From contig NZ_JASHKR010000010.1 of assembly GCF_030056815.1 (NCBI RefSeq), forward strand, positions 62,001 through 126,000: a DNA stretch of 64,000 nucleotides, read 5' to 3'. The notes under the pieces are model-generated. The model saw nothing but the letters and a program-made list of their open reading frames with translations, ran no database searches and was not told the origin of the DNA. Positions 24,804-33,890 of this stretch are shown here, in pieces. The translations under genes were made by a program, and so were the position numbers. Each line of letters starts with the position of its first letter. The stretch's first letter is position 1. Source of the DNA: Rhodococcus sp. IEGM 1379 (GTDB lineage: Bacteria > Actinomycetota > Actinomycetes > Mycobacteriales > Mycobacteriaceae).

Positions 24804-25732
24804 ACGTTCTCGACTACCTCTGGCGGAAGCTTCTCCTTCTTGCCATCGTCATCGTCGGTGTCACGACGTTCCTGTTCGCGATCTCCCGCATGTCCGGCGA
24901 CCCGGCCGTACTGATGTCTCCCCCGGAGTCCAGCGACGCCGTCATCGACGCCACCCGTGAGCGTCTCGGCCTCAACGCCCCGCTGCTCGTTCAGTACTTC
25001 GACTCGATCAAGGGCGCCTTCACTTTCGACTTCGGCACGTCCTTCGTATCCAAGGTCGATTCGGGAACGTTGGCGATCGACCGTCTCGTCCCGAGTCTCT
25101 CGATCGTGATTCCCTCGATCCTTCTCGCGGCTCTGCTCGCAGCCTGCATCGGCACCTACGCCGCGCTGAACCAGGCAAACAAGCGTGGCCGAGCACTCAT
25201 GGCCGGCGCCTTCATCCTCGACGGTATCCCGTACTTCATCCTCGCTCTGATGTTGGTCCTGATCTTCGCGATCACCCTCGGCTGGCTTCCCGCCACCGGT
25301 TCGAAGGGAATGCTCAGCCTGGTCATTCCTGTCACGGTCCTTACCGTGCAGGGCTTTTCGACCATGACGCGTTTGACACGCGGACAGTTGATCGACGCAC
25401 TGGGTCAGGGGCCCGTCACCATGGCCAAGTCCAAGGGCCTTTCACCGAGCACAGTGCTGGTCAAACACGCGATGCCACTTGCCATTCCCCCACTGGTCGC
25501 ATTCCTCGGCATCCTGTTCTCGCTGATGATGGGCTCACTGCTGATTCTCGAACCTCTACTCAACTACGCCGGACTCGGCCAGTTGCTGGTTCGCAGCGTT
25601 TCTTCGCGAGACTTCCCGACTGTGCAGGCCTGCGTGTTTGTCATGGCCGTTCTGATCACCGTCGTCAATATCGCGATGGACGCGGTTGTGCGCATTCTCG
25701 ACCCCCGACTCCGAACGAAGGTGTCCGCATGA
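24800..25732 (+). CDS. ABC transporter permease (OppB/DppB-like)
   Basis: The 310-residue membrane protein has about six helices. The N-terminal LLLLAIVIVGVTTFLFAISR is typical of OppB-type permeases. The EAA-like loop is seen in ALGQGPVTMAKSKGLSPSTVLVKHA. It overlaps small protein 3 upstream and the OppC-like gene downstream by four bases each. It forms the membrane channel with the OppC-like partner. Confidence 0.9.
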   Translation: MNVLDYLWRKLLLLAIVIVGVTTFLFAISRMSGDPAVLMSPPESSDAVIDATRERLGLNAPLLVQYFDSIKGAFTFDFGTSFVSKVDSGTLAIDRLVPSLSIVIPSILLAALLAACIGTYAALNQANKRGRALMAGAFILDGIPYFILALMLVLIFAITLGWLPATGSKGMLSLVIPVTVLTVQGFSTMTRLTRGQLIDALGQGPVTMAKSKGLSPSTVLVKHAMPLAIPPLVAFLGILFSLMMGSLLILEPLLNYAGLGQLLVRSVSSRDFPTVQACVFVMAVLITVVNIAMDAVVRILDPRLRTKVSA

Positions 25733-26691
25733 CGTCTACAGCCTCCAGCAAGAACGCCATCAGCAACAATACTGCCTCCGCAAAGCAAGCACCCAAGGCT
25801 GCGCAGCGATCACCCGGACGCACCCGTGAGGTGTTCGGCAAAGCCTGGTCGAACCCGACCGGCAAGATCGGCTTCGTTATTCTCGGGATACTGGTCATCG
25901 CAGCGGTGTTCGCTCCGCTGCTGGCCGGTCAGGATCCCACCGTTCAGACCCTGTCGGCAACCAACACCAAGCCGTTCTGGCTCGGCGGAGAAGGCGGCTA
26001 TCTCTTCGGTACGGATGCTCTCGGCCGCGACGTCTTCAGCCGTGTGCTGCACGGCCTTCGACTGAGCCTTGCGATCGGTGTCATCACCGCCACGATCAGC
26101 GCCGCACTCGGGCTCATTCTGGGTATCCTTGCCGGCTACTACGAGCGATTCCTCGGCAGTTTCCTGCTCCGAATCGCCGATATCCAGTTCGCGATCCCGT
26201 TCATCGCCGTCGGTATCGCACTGACTGCGGTACTCGGCCCCGGAATCTTCAATCTTGTTGCGGTCCTAGCAATCTGGGCTTGGACCCTGTATGCCCGTAC
26301 CATCGTCAACTCTGTCTCCCAGGTACGACGCCTCGATTTCGTGACTGCGGCCCGCACACTCGGCGCATCCACGCCCCGGATCATGCTGCGGCACATCGCC
26401 CCCAGCGTGGTCGGACCAATCGTGGTGTTGTGGTCGACAAGCGTCGGCGTCACCGTCCTCGCGGAGAGCGGCTTGAGCTTGCTGGGACTGGGAGTCCAGG
26501 CACCAGGCTTCTCCCTCGGATCGATGCTTGCCGACGGCCAGACCGCTTTGCGCCTGTCCTGGTGGTCGGTGGCCTTCCCAGGCTTGGCACTGCTCTTGAT
26601 CGTGCTCGCGTTCAACATGATCGGCGACGCGCTTCGCGACGGCTTCAACCCCAGTTCCGCCGCCAAACCGCACAACCCCGAGCTCACCTGA
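25729..26691 (+). CDS. ABC transporter permease (OppC/DppC-like)
   Basis: The 320-residue protein has an Ala/Ser/Lys-rich cytoplasmic N-terminus of about 40 residues, a first helix IGFVILGILVIAAVFAPLLA and the OppC hallmark FGTDALGRDVFSRVLHGLR (about residue 95). The EAA loop is FVTAARTLGASTPRIMLRHI. It completes the importer with the OppB-like, OppD-like, OppF-like and binding-protein genes. The aldehyde dehydrogenase gene follows after 67 bases. Confidence 0.9.
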   Translation: MTSTASSKNAISNNTASAKQAPKAAQRSPGRTREVFGKAWSNPTGKIGFVILGILVIAAVFAPLLAGQDPTVQTLSATNTKPFWLGGEGGYLFGTDALGRDVFSRVLHGLRLSLAIGVITATISAALGLILGILAGYYERFLGSFLLRIADIQFAIPFIAVGIALTAVLGPGIFNLVAVLAIWAWTLYARTIVNSVSQVRRLDFVTAARTLGASTPRIMLRHIAPSVVGPIVVLWSTSVGVTVLAESGLSLLGLGVQAPGFSLGSMLADGQTALRLSWWSVAFPGLALLLIVLAFNMIGDALRDGFNPSSAAKPHNPELT

Positions 26692-26758
26692 GTTCACGCA
26701 CAACGACAAGTCCCGCGCGCCGGCCAACTACTGCGCACTCCCCGATTACGGAGAAATT

Positions 26759-28219
26759 ATGACTGAACCGATGTACCAGGATGTCCCCGTCGATATCACG
26801 CAGTGGTTGGCCGGCCTTCGGCTTCAGCAGACGGTGGGCGGTGAGGATTTCTCGCCGGCGTCCACCGTCGACGTGCCGTATCCCGTCACCGAGGAAACAA
26901 TCGCCACCGCGCCGTTCGGAGACTCGGCAACGATCGACGCCGCAGTCCGCGCGGCCCATGCGGCTTTCCCACGCTGGTCACATACTCCGTGGGAACAGCG
27001 TCGCGAATTACTCGAGCGGTTCGCCGCTGCGCTCGAAGGGGATGCGAGCACTCTGGCGCTGATCCTGACGGCCGAGACAGGCCGCACTCTCCGGCGCTGC
27101 CACAGCGAGGTCCTGAGCGCCGGCCGCTTCGTCCGGACCATCGCCGCGACCACCCCGCAATCGCACCAGATTCCACATGAGCGATCCTCGGTCCGTCACA
27201 TCGGTCGCCCGTTGGGAGTGGTCGGGGCAATCGCGCCGTGGAATTCCCCGGTGCTGCTGGCTGTAGTCAAGGTGGCCAACGCACTCCTGTCCGGAAATAC
27301 CTTGGTACTGAAGGCTTCTCCGTTCACTCCTCTCGCCGCACTCCGATTCGGGCAACTGTCGCGGGCTATCTTTCCCGCCGGTGTTCTCAACGTCGTCAAC
27401 GGTGACGGCACTGCAGGCGCAGCTTTGGTGAGCGATCCCCGCGTCGCCAAGATCTCGTTCACCGGTTCGACTGCAACGGGCAAGCTCATCGCCGTCTCAG
27501 CCGCACAGCAACTCAAACGACTCACCCTCGAGCTGGGCGGCAACGACGCCGCCATCGTGCTTGCCGACGCGAACCTCGACACCTTCGTCGAGTTCTCCTC
27601 GCAGATCGGACTGCTGAATTGCGGAGCGTTCTGCGCCGGCGTGAAGCGGGTGTACGTCGAACGCTCGATTCACGACGAGCTCGTCGATCGATACACAGCC
27701 CGCCTACGTGATGTCGTCTTGGGTGACGCCTTCGACCCGATAACAGATATGGGGCCCATCCAGAACCGTCCACAGTTCGAACGTGTTCTGGGACTGCGTA
27801 ATGCAGCAGTCGAATCCGGCGCAACCCTGCACCGTAGCGCTGGCCCGGTCCCCGACCGAGGGCTGTTTCTCGCACCCGCGGTCGTCACCGGGCTGAGCCG
27901 CCGTCATCCGCTGGTTCAGGAAGAACAGTTCGGTCCACTACTGCCGATCATCGCGTTCGATGATCCGGCAGAGGCCGTTGTCGAGGCGAATACCGGACCC
28001 TACGGACTGGGCGGATCGGTGTGGAGCGCTGACATCGAACGCGCGGAGTCGCTAGCAGTGCAACTCGACGTGGGTAATGCGTGGGTCAACCAACACGGCG
28101 CTTTCGAACCTGCGGTCCCGATGCCTTTCGCCAAGGCATCGGGTATCGGTATCGACTACGGCGGACTCGGAGTCCACGAACACAGCCAAAGCATGATCGT
28201 CAACGTCCTCCGGCCGTGA
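26759..28219 (+). CDS. NAD(P)-dependent aldehyde dehydrogenase
   Basis: The 486-residue product of the ALDH superfamily has the cofactor loop ISFTGSTATGK, the general-base region LTLELGGNDAAIVL and the catalytic cysteine in CGAFCAGVKRVYVERS. GGAGAAATT precedes the start. Family members oxidise aldehydes to acids; in a ring-cleavage pathway a semialdehyde (such as succinate or malonate semialdehyde) is a natural substrate, but this is inference. It is the last gene of the importer operon and converges on iclR2 with only 20 bases between. Confidence 0.88.
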   Translation: MTEPMYQDVPVDITQWLAGLRLQQTVGGEDFSPASTVDVPYPVTEETIATAPFGDSATIDAAVRAAHAAFPRWSHTPWEQRRELLERFAAALEGDASTLALILTAETGRTLRRCHSEVLSAGRFVRTIAATTPQSHQIPHERSSVRHIGRPLGVVGAIAPWNSPVLLAVVKVANALLSGNTLVLKASPFTPLAALRFGQLSRAIFPAGVLNVVNGDGTAGAALVSDPRVAKISFTGSTATGKLIAVSAAQQLKRLTLELGGNDAAIVLADANLDTFVEFSSQIGLLNCGAFCAGVKRVYVERSIHDELVDRYTARLRDVVLGDAFDPITDMGPIQNRPQFERVLGLRNAAVESGATLHRSAGPVPDRGLFLAPAVVTGLSRRHPLVQEEQFGPLLPIIAFDDPAEAVVEANTGPYGLGGSVWSADIERAESLAVQLDVGNAWVNQHGAFEPAVPMPFAKASGIGIDYGGLGVHEHSQSMIVNVLRP

Positions 28220-28239
28220 ACGCGGTGGCCCCCTCCCGA

Positions 28240-29010
28240 TCAGTACTGGTCCAGCAGTTCCGAGATTTCCGCGGCCGCGCCCCGGATCAATTCGATCATC
28301 CGATCTCGGCGTGTCTGGTCCGAACGGAAGATGGGGGCTGCCGTTCCGATCGACGCCACGACTGTGCCATGAGACGTGATTGCAGCAGCGCAACCCCAGA
28401 TACCCTCGTCAACCTCTTCGAAGCTTTCGGTCCATCCCTCCGCCTGCGTCCGATCCAGCGCCTCGTCGGTCAGCATCGTGACCCGCGCGGAGGGCAACGT
28501 CGGCAGAATCGCTGCCAGGTGAGCGCCGCGCTCGGAGCGCGACATCGATGCCAGCAAGATTCGCGACATCGACCCCGCGTGCAGCGACATCGCCTGTCCC
28601 TTGTCGAACTGCAGTCGCACCGGCCGTCGGGATTCCACCCGGTCGACGCAGTACGCCGCGTCACCGCCCCGACGGGCAATGAGAACCGTCTCGTCGATCT
28701 CGTCGCGGACGCGGGCCATGATCGGCAGCCCGATCTCGGCCAGAGGAGCTTGCGCCGCCTCGCATGCCCGGGCCAGGCTCAGAACCAAATCTGTTACCCG
28801 ATAAGAGTTCTGAGACGCGCCGTCGAGCAGACCGACCTCGCGAAGCAAAGCGACGTACCGATAGGTCGAGGTAACCGAGAGGTCGAGTTCGGAAGCGAGG
28901 TCGGCTACCGTCCACGTCGGCCGCTCCTCGGTGAAACACAGCAAGGCAGACAACAGCTTCCGGCTACTGCCAGCGCCACTGACTTTGTTGTGACTACTCG
29001 GGATGGGCAA
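28240..29010 (-). CDS. IclR-family transcriptional regulator 2
   Basis: The 256-residue product has an N-terminal winged helix (LLSALLCFTEERPTWTVADL, recognition SVTSTYRYVALL) and an IclR effector domain (LHAGSMSRILLASM). No ATG or GTG is found at the expected start; TTG at 29010 with GAAAGG seven bases upstream is the best choice. It diverges from the tandem nitrilase/fused monooxygenase operon and probably controls it. It is only distantly similar to IclR1. Confidence 0.84.
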   Translation of the reverse strand: MPIPSSHNKVSGAGSSRKLLSALLCFTEERPTWTVADLASELDLSVTSTYRYVALLREVGLLDGASQNSYRVTDLVLSLARACEAAQAPLAEIGLPIMARVRDEIDETVLIARRGGDAAYCVDRVESRRPVRLQFDKGQAMSLHAGSMSRILLASMSRSERGAHLAAILPTLPSARVTMLTDEALDRTQAEGWTESFEEVDEGIWGCAAAITSHGTVVASIGTAAPIFRSDQTRRDRMIELIRGAAAEISELLDQY

Positions 29011-29185
29011 TTCGAGGCCTTTCTTTACTCACCATTCGAACGTGGCCTGCATGCTTCGGCCGCAAGCCTTCCAGAATATGAAGAAGCGTACCCACAATAC
29101 GGTGAACCGCCATTCGGCCCGCTTGCACCCTCCCACACTTGCCACTAATCTCATATCCATAATCTGGAAGGATAAAAACCACATC

Positions 29186-30934
29186 ATGGAAATTCTTGAT
29201 TCGGCGCCATTGGACATCGCTTCCACCGGGCGCACGCTCCGAGTGGCGTCCGCACAGTTCTTCTCCGGCACCGACGTTGCCGCCAACGCGCAGACCGTCG
29301 TCAACTACCTCCGGACTGCACACGACGCGGGCGTGAAACTGGTCGTGTTCCCCGAGAACAGCAACCGTGTTCGCGACTACGCCGACCGCGACGAATGCTG
29401 GGACAAGTCCGAGAGGTTGGACGGCGAGTTCGTCACAACCATTTCCGCAGCCTGCGCCGAACTCGGCATGTACGCCGTGGTGGGGATCGACCTCAGCGAA
29501 GAGATCAAGCCGACCGTACGCATCGCGTCGGTTCTGATCGGCCCCTACGGCGACATCGAACACGTGCACCACAAGACCGTGTTCTGGGATTACGAGTACA
29601 CCCTCTTCGTGGCCGGCACGAAACCACTCGAGGTGGTCGACACCCCGATCGGCCGCATCGGCCTCCTGATGTGCGCCGACGGTATCGTCCCCGACGTTCC
29701 TCGTGTCCTCGGTCTGCTCGGCGCCCAGATCTTCTGCAATTCGCTCAATTCTCGTGGGCCGGACGAAGTTCGGGTACACGTGCCGCTCCGCACCCTGGAA
29801 AACCACGTCTGGCACATTTCGTCGAATACCGTCGGTGGCCCTGCGGACGGCTGGCCATGGATGGGTGGATCGCAAGTCGTCTCCCCGCGCGGTAACATCC
29901 TGGCCAGCGCCGGCGAAGAGTCCGAAGGCCTCATCTGGGCCGACATCGACGTCGATGCCGCCGACGACAAAAACGTTCCCGGCTTTGCGGACGTCTTCGG
30001 CTGGCGCCGTCCCGACCTGTACGGCGACTTGATGGTGCCGCACGAGGAGTTGCCCGTCGCCGACATGCTCGGACCTCTCTCCCCCGAGATGGCACCCAAG
30101 CCAGTCGATGTCGCCACTTTGCAGGTGTCCTGGTTCCACAACCAGGAATGGACCGTTCAACGTGCGATCGGGCAGATCTCGCACGCCGCCCGCCAGGGGG
30201 CACAGTTGGGCGTACTGCCGCAACTGTTCTGTTTCAAACCCGGTGAGGTCGATGCCGATCCCGCCGCCGCAGCAGCCACCTCCACCGAGGTGCTCGCTCG
30301 TATCCGTGCCGCCGCCACCGAGCATTCCTTCTGGGTAGCCGTGCACCTCGTCGAACAAGACGGTGATGCCTTCTACTCCACCGCGTACTTGATCGACGCG
30401 GACGGCGAAATCGCACTGAAATACCGCAAGACCCATCTCGATACCGCTGAAAGCCTTTGGGCCACCGCGGGAGACGAATTGTCGGTTGCTCACACGGCAC
30501 TCGGTTCCATCGCTCTGATGATCGGCAACGAGGTCTGGCTACCCGAGGTCATGCGATTGCTGACGTTGCGCGGAGCCGAACTGGTCCTGCACCCCACCAA
30601 CTGGGATCGCCAGGAAGCTCCCGACATGGCGGCCACCGAGCGTACCGAGGAAAACCGGGTCCACCTGGTGTCCGTCAACCGTCTCGACAGCCCCGCCAAG
30701 GTCGGCAGCCAAATCGTGCGCGCCGATCTCTTCATCCCCGGTCAACCCATCGCGTTGATGCGGTATCCGTCGGCGCAGTGGACGCGGTACGGCTTCGAAG
30801 AGCAACTGATCCAGCGACTCGATCTCCGCGAATCCCACAGTAAGACCATGGGATTCCACCTCGATCCCGTCGGCACACGCCAGCCGAACCTCTACGGTCC
30901 ACTTCTCGCCGAAAGGACGTCAACCGATGTCTGA
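29186..30934 (+). CDS. tandem carbon-nitrogen hydrolase (nitrilase superfamily), second domain degenerate
   Basis: The 582-residue product is two nitrilase-fold domains in one chain; single-domain members are about 300 residues. Domain 1 keeps the Glu-Lys-Cys triad: Glu57 (VFPENS), Lys130 (HVHHKTVF) and Cys163 (LLMCADG). In domain 2 the matching positions are Gln346 (VLPQLF), Lys415 (KYRKTH) and Asn448 (MIGNEV), so it should be inactive and perhaps structural. The enzyme probably hydrolyses an amide, carbamoyl or nitrile group. The ATG at 29186 follows GGAAGGA; a longer open frame from 29003 crosses the promoter and is rejected. The stop overlaps the next gene by eight bases. Confidence 0.85.
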   Translation: MEILDSAPLDIASTGRTLRVASAQFFSGTDVAANAQTVVNYLRTAHDAGVKLVVFPENSNRVRDYADRDECWDKSERLDGEFVTTISAACAELGMYAVVGIDLSEEIKPTVRIASVLIGPYGDIEHVHHKTVFWDYEYTLFVAGTKPLEVVDTPIGRIGLLMCADGIVPDVPRVLGLLGAQIFCNSLNSRGPDEVRVHVPLRTLENHVWHISSNTVGGPADGWPWMGGSQVVSPRGNILASAGEESEGLIWADIDVDAADDKNVPGFADVFGWRRPDLYGDLMVPHEELPVADMLGPLSPEMAPKPVDVATLQVSWFHNQEWTVQRAIGQISHAARQGAQLGVLPQLFCFKPGEVDADPAAAAATSTEVLARIRAAATEHSFWVAVHLVEQDGDAFYSTAYLIDADGEIALKYRKTHLDTAESLWATAGDELSVAHTALGSIALMIGNEVWLPEVMRLLTLRGAELVLHPTNWDRQEAPDMAATERTEENRVHLVSVNRLDSPAKVGSQIVRADLFIPGQPIALMRYPSAQWTRYGFEEQLIQRLDLRESHSKTMGFHLDPVGTRQPNLYGPLLAERTSTDV

Positions 30935-33080
30935 CACCACCCTCACCGCAGCCGATGCCGACATGAACACCGTCGTCGTAGTCGGCATGGGTCCGGTCGG
31001 CATGGTCGCCGCCCTCAAACTCGGAAAACTCGGATACCAGGTTCTCGTCCTCGAGGCCGGCGACGACCTCGCCGAGGAATCACGCGCCTCCACGTTCCAC
31101 CCGTCTTCCCTCGAACTGCTCGAGGAACTCGGAGTTGTCGACGAACTCCACGCAGTGGGTCTGAAGGCACCGGTCTTCCAGTACCGCGAACGCACCGGCG
31201 CTGTACTCTCCGAAATGGACATGAGTCTGCTTGCCGGAGAGACCAAGTACCCGTACCGCTTACAGAGCGAACAGAACAACCTCACGCACATCATCCGTCG
31301 CCACCTGCAGACGATGCCGAACGTGACACTGCAGTACTCGAGCCCCGTCGCCCGCGTCGAACAAGGCTTCGAGCATGTACGCATCTTCCTGCCCGACACC
31401 GACCGCGACCATCCGATTCGCGCGCGCTGGGTCATCGCCGCCGACGGAGCCCAGTCGAATATCCGTAAGAGCCTGGGAATTTCGTTCGAAGGCCGCACCT
31501 ACGACGAACGCTTCCTGGTCATCTCCACGACCCACGAGTTCCGCGACGACTTTCCCGACCTGGCCTACGTCTCGTACATTTCCGACCCCGACGAGTGGGG
31601 TGTACTGCTGCGCACGCCGAACCACTGGCGAGCACTGTTCCCGGTCCTCGACGACGAAAGCGACGAGACGGCGCTCTCCCCCGCGGCGATGGAAGCACGC
31701 CTACAGCGCCTCGCGCCGCAGCCCACCGAATACGACGTGCCCCACGCATCGATCTACAAGGTCAACATGCGCGCCGCCGCCACCTTCGCCGTGGGAAAGA
31801 TCCTGCTCGCCGGCGACGCCGCCCACGTCAACAACCCACTCGGTGGGATGGGCATGAACAGCGGTATCCACGATGCCTGGGCGGCCGCCGAGGTCATCGA
31901 CGCTGCCCTGACCGGCACCGACGCCGTTCATGCCGCATCTCTCTACAGCGAACTTCGACGCGACGCCGCACTCAATCACGTGCAGGCGCAAGCACAGAAG
32001 AACTACGACTCGATGAGCGAAGACGACAACGCCGAACGTGTTGCCCGCGCAGACATGCTCTCCGCCATGGACCGCGATCTCCTCGACAAGCGTGAGCACC
32101 TACGCACAGCGGCCATGTTCACCTCGTTGCGTATCACCATGGGCCGCATCGCCCGTGAATTGCGCGCCGTTCCGGCAGCAACCCGACCCGCCGGACGTCG
32201 GCTATCCGAAATGCTCTGCTACAGAACAGTTCTGGCACCCGGCGTGTACGACGGCGTCTCGGTCAAGGCACTGGGCGAATCCGGCTTCAAGGCCGGATAC
32301 GTCTCGGGTGCCGCCGTGTCCGCCGCCGCACTCGGCCAACCAGACCTGGGATACCTGGGCCTGACGGAAATGGCCGAGCAGGTACGCCGCATGACAGCGG
32401 TCAGTGACATCGCTCTGATCGTGGACGGTGACACCGGGTATGGCGGTGTGCTGCAGGTCGGCGAGGCGGTCACCCGCCTCGAGCGTGCCGGTGCCGCAGC
32501 TATCCAGTTCGAGGACCAGGTCGCACCCAAACGCTGCGGACATCTGACCGGCCGCCAGGTGGTGCCGATCGAGGAGATGGTTGCCAAGATCGAAATCGCC
32601 GCACACCGTAGGCGGTCCGCGCTCATCATCGCTCGCACCGACGCACTGTCCGTCGACGGCCTCGATGCGGCGCTGACCCGAGTGCGCGCCTACGCCGCAG
32701 CCGGCGCCGACCTCGTGTTCGTCGAGGGCGCCTACAGCGAAGAACTGCTCCGGACCATCCGCGACGCTGTCGGCGGCACCCCGCTGATGATCAACGTCAG
32801 CGAAGCCGGCGACCACTCGGCGCTGCCCCATCCGCGAATTTGCCACGAACTCGGCGTTGCCTTGATGATCTACCCGGTTGCCCCGATCCTCGCTTCCACC
32901 GAGGCGATCACCTCGATGTACGCGCAAATCCACACCACCGGCTCTTCGGGCCTGAATCAACAGGATTGGGCTCAGTTCACCGCCCTGACCGGGCAGGACA
33001 CACAGCTCGAACAGACCGCGGTGCTCGCTGCATCCGCAACGGCACAGATCGACACTGCTAACTCGAGGAGTCTCGTATGA
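30927..33080 (+). CDS. FAD monooxygenase fused to isocitrate-lyase/PEP-mutase-type lyase
   Basis: This is a 717-residue two-domain protein. Residues 1 to about 400 are a class A flavin monooxygenase, with GMGPVG (20-25), VIAADGAQSN, and LLAGDAAHVNNPLGGMGMNSG at about 294. From about 430 to the end is an isocitrate-lyase/PEP-mutase barrel with VDGDTGYGG, QFEDQ and the catalytic-cysteine motif KRCGH at 535-539, then IIARTDA. Such barrels cleave 2-methylisocitrate, dimethylmalate or oxaloacetate. No frameshift or stop separates the parts. Hydroxylation followed by C-C cleavage in one protein is the obvious inference. It overlaps the nitrilase gene before it and the racemase-family gene after it. 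Confidence 0.88.
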   Translation: MSDTTLTAADADMNTVVVVGMGPVGMVAALKLGKLGYQVLVLEAGDDLAEESRASTFHPSSLELLEELGVVDELHAVGLKAPVFQYRERTGAVLSEMDMSLLAGETKYPYRLQSEQNNLTHIIRRHLQTMPNVTLQYSSPVARVEQGFEHVRIFLPDTDRDHPIRARWVIAADGAQSNIRKSLGISFEGRTYDERFLVISTTHEFRDDFPDLAYVSYISDPDEWGVLLRTPNHWRALFPVLDDESDETALSPAAMEARLQRLAPQPTEYDVPHASIYKVNMRAAATFAVGKILLAGDAAHVNNPLGGMGMNSGIHDAWAAAEVIDAALTGTDAVHAASLYSELRRDAALNHVQAQAQKNYDSMSEDDNAERVARADMLSAMDRDLLDKREHLRTAAMFTSLRITMGRIARELRAVPAATRPAGRRLSEMLCYRTVLAPGVYDGVSVKALGESGFKAGYVSGAAVSAAALGQPDLGYLGLTEMAEQVRRMTAVSDIALIVDGDTGYGGVLQVGEAVTRLERAGAAAIQFEDQVAPKRCGHLTGRQVVPIEEMVAKIEIAAHRRRSALIIARTDALSVDGLDAALTRVRAYAAAGADLVFVEGAYSEELLRTIRDAVGGTPLMINVSEAGDHSALPHPRICHELGVALMIYPVAPILASTEAITSMYAQIHTTGSSGLNQQDWAQFTALTGQDTQLEQTAVLAASATAQIDTANSRSLV

Positions 33081-33859
33081 CCGCCCCCGCCACACCTGAT
33101 ATCGCCGCACTCGAGACCGCTGTATCCACCACCAAAGGCAAGCGTTTCGCACTGATCGTTCCGTCCACCAATACGTCGGTCGAACGGGAGTTTCACCACA
33201 TCCGCCCGCAGGACTGCTCCTGGCACACCGGCCGGATCATGATCAAAGCTGCGGCTCTCGATTCCGCCGACGCGTTCGGTCTCTTCCGTGAAGATCTCAA
33301 CGCAGCATTGCCGGCGGCACTCGAGATCGTCATGACGGCAAAGCCGGACTACATCGTCATGGGCATGTCCGCCGAAACCTTCTGGGGCGGTGTGGCAGGC
33401 AACGCCGCATTCGAGCAGAACGTCCGCGAACTCACCGGACTCGACGTGACCACCGGTGCTACAGCCGCAGCAGAAGCCTTGAAAGCGTTCGGTGCCAAGA
33501 AGATCGGAATCGTTACTCCGTACCAGCCGGTTGGCGACGAGCAGGTTGTCGCGTACTTCACGGAACTCGGATTCGAGGTCGCGGGCATCCAGGGTCTGAA
33601 GTCCGCCTCCGCAACGTCCATCGCCGACGAAACACCCGAGGACATCCGGGCTGCGTTCCTGGCCGTCGACGGCCCCGACGTCGACGCTCTGATCCAGGCC
33701 GGCACCAACCTCGAAGCCGTCGCGGTCGCTGCCGAACTCGAGAAAGAACTCGGCAAGCCGGTCGTCGCGATCAACATCGCCACCGTCTGGCATGCACTGC
33801 GCACCAACGGCATCACCGACAAGATCGAGGGCTACGGCTCACTCCTCGAACGCTTCTGA
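33077..33859 (+). CDS. Asp/Glu racemase-superfamily protein (maleate isomerase-like) lacking catalytic cysteines
   Basis: The 260-residue product matches the maleate isomerase/arylmalonate decarboxylase branch: IVPSTNTSVEREF near the start, FGAKKIGIVTPY in the middle and the AINIATVWHALR ending. The two positions that carry catalytic cysteines in racemases and maleate isomerase read YIVMGMSAETFW (about 92-103) and ALIQAGTNLE (204-213). Neither has a cysteine, and the only Cys is residue 47. Classical thiol chemistry is therefore unlikely. It could be a related isomerase or lyase, or bind the intermediate only. It overlaps the fused enzyme gene by four bases. Confidence 0.8.
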   Translation: MTAPATPDIAALETAVSTTKGKRFALIVPSTNTSVEREFHHIRPQDCSWHTGRIMIKAAALDSADAFGLFREDLNAALPAALEIVMTAKPDYIVMGMSAETFWGGVAGNAAFEQNVRELTGLDVTTGATAAAEALKAFGAKKIGIVTPYQPVGDEQVVAYFTELGFEVAGIQGLKSASATSIADETPEDIRAAFLAVDGPDVDALIQAGTNLEAVAVAAELEKELGKPVVAINIATVWHALRTNGITDKIEGYGSLLERF

Positions 33860-33890
33860 CGTATTCACTCGGCCGAAAGGATCCACCATC

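Noticed and set aside
28081-29148. Plus-strand frame overlapping iclR2
   Set aside because: The IclR2 helix-turn-helix and effector domain on the minus strand are clear.
28994-30493. Long minus-strand open frame opposite the tandem nitrilase
   Set aside because: It lies fully under a gene with an intact catalytic triad, has no ribosome site and no family resemblance.
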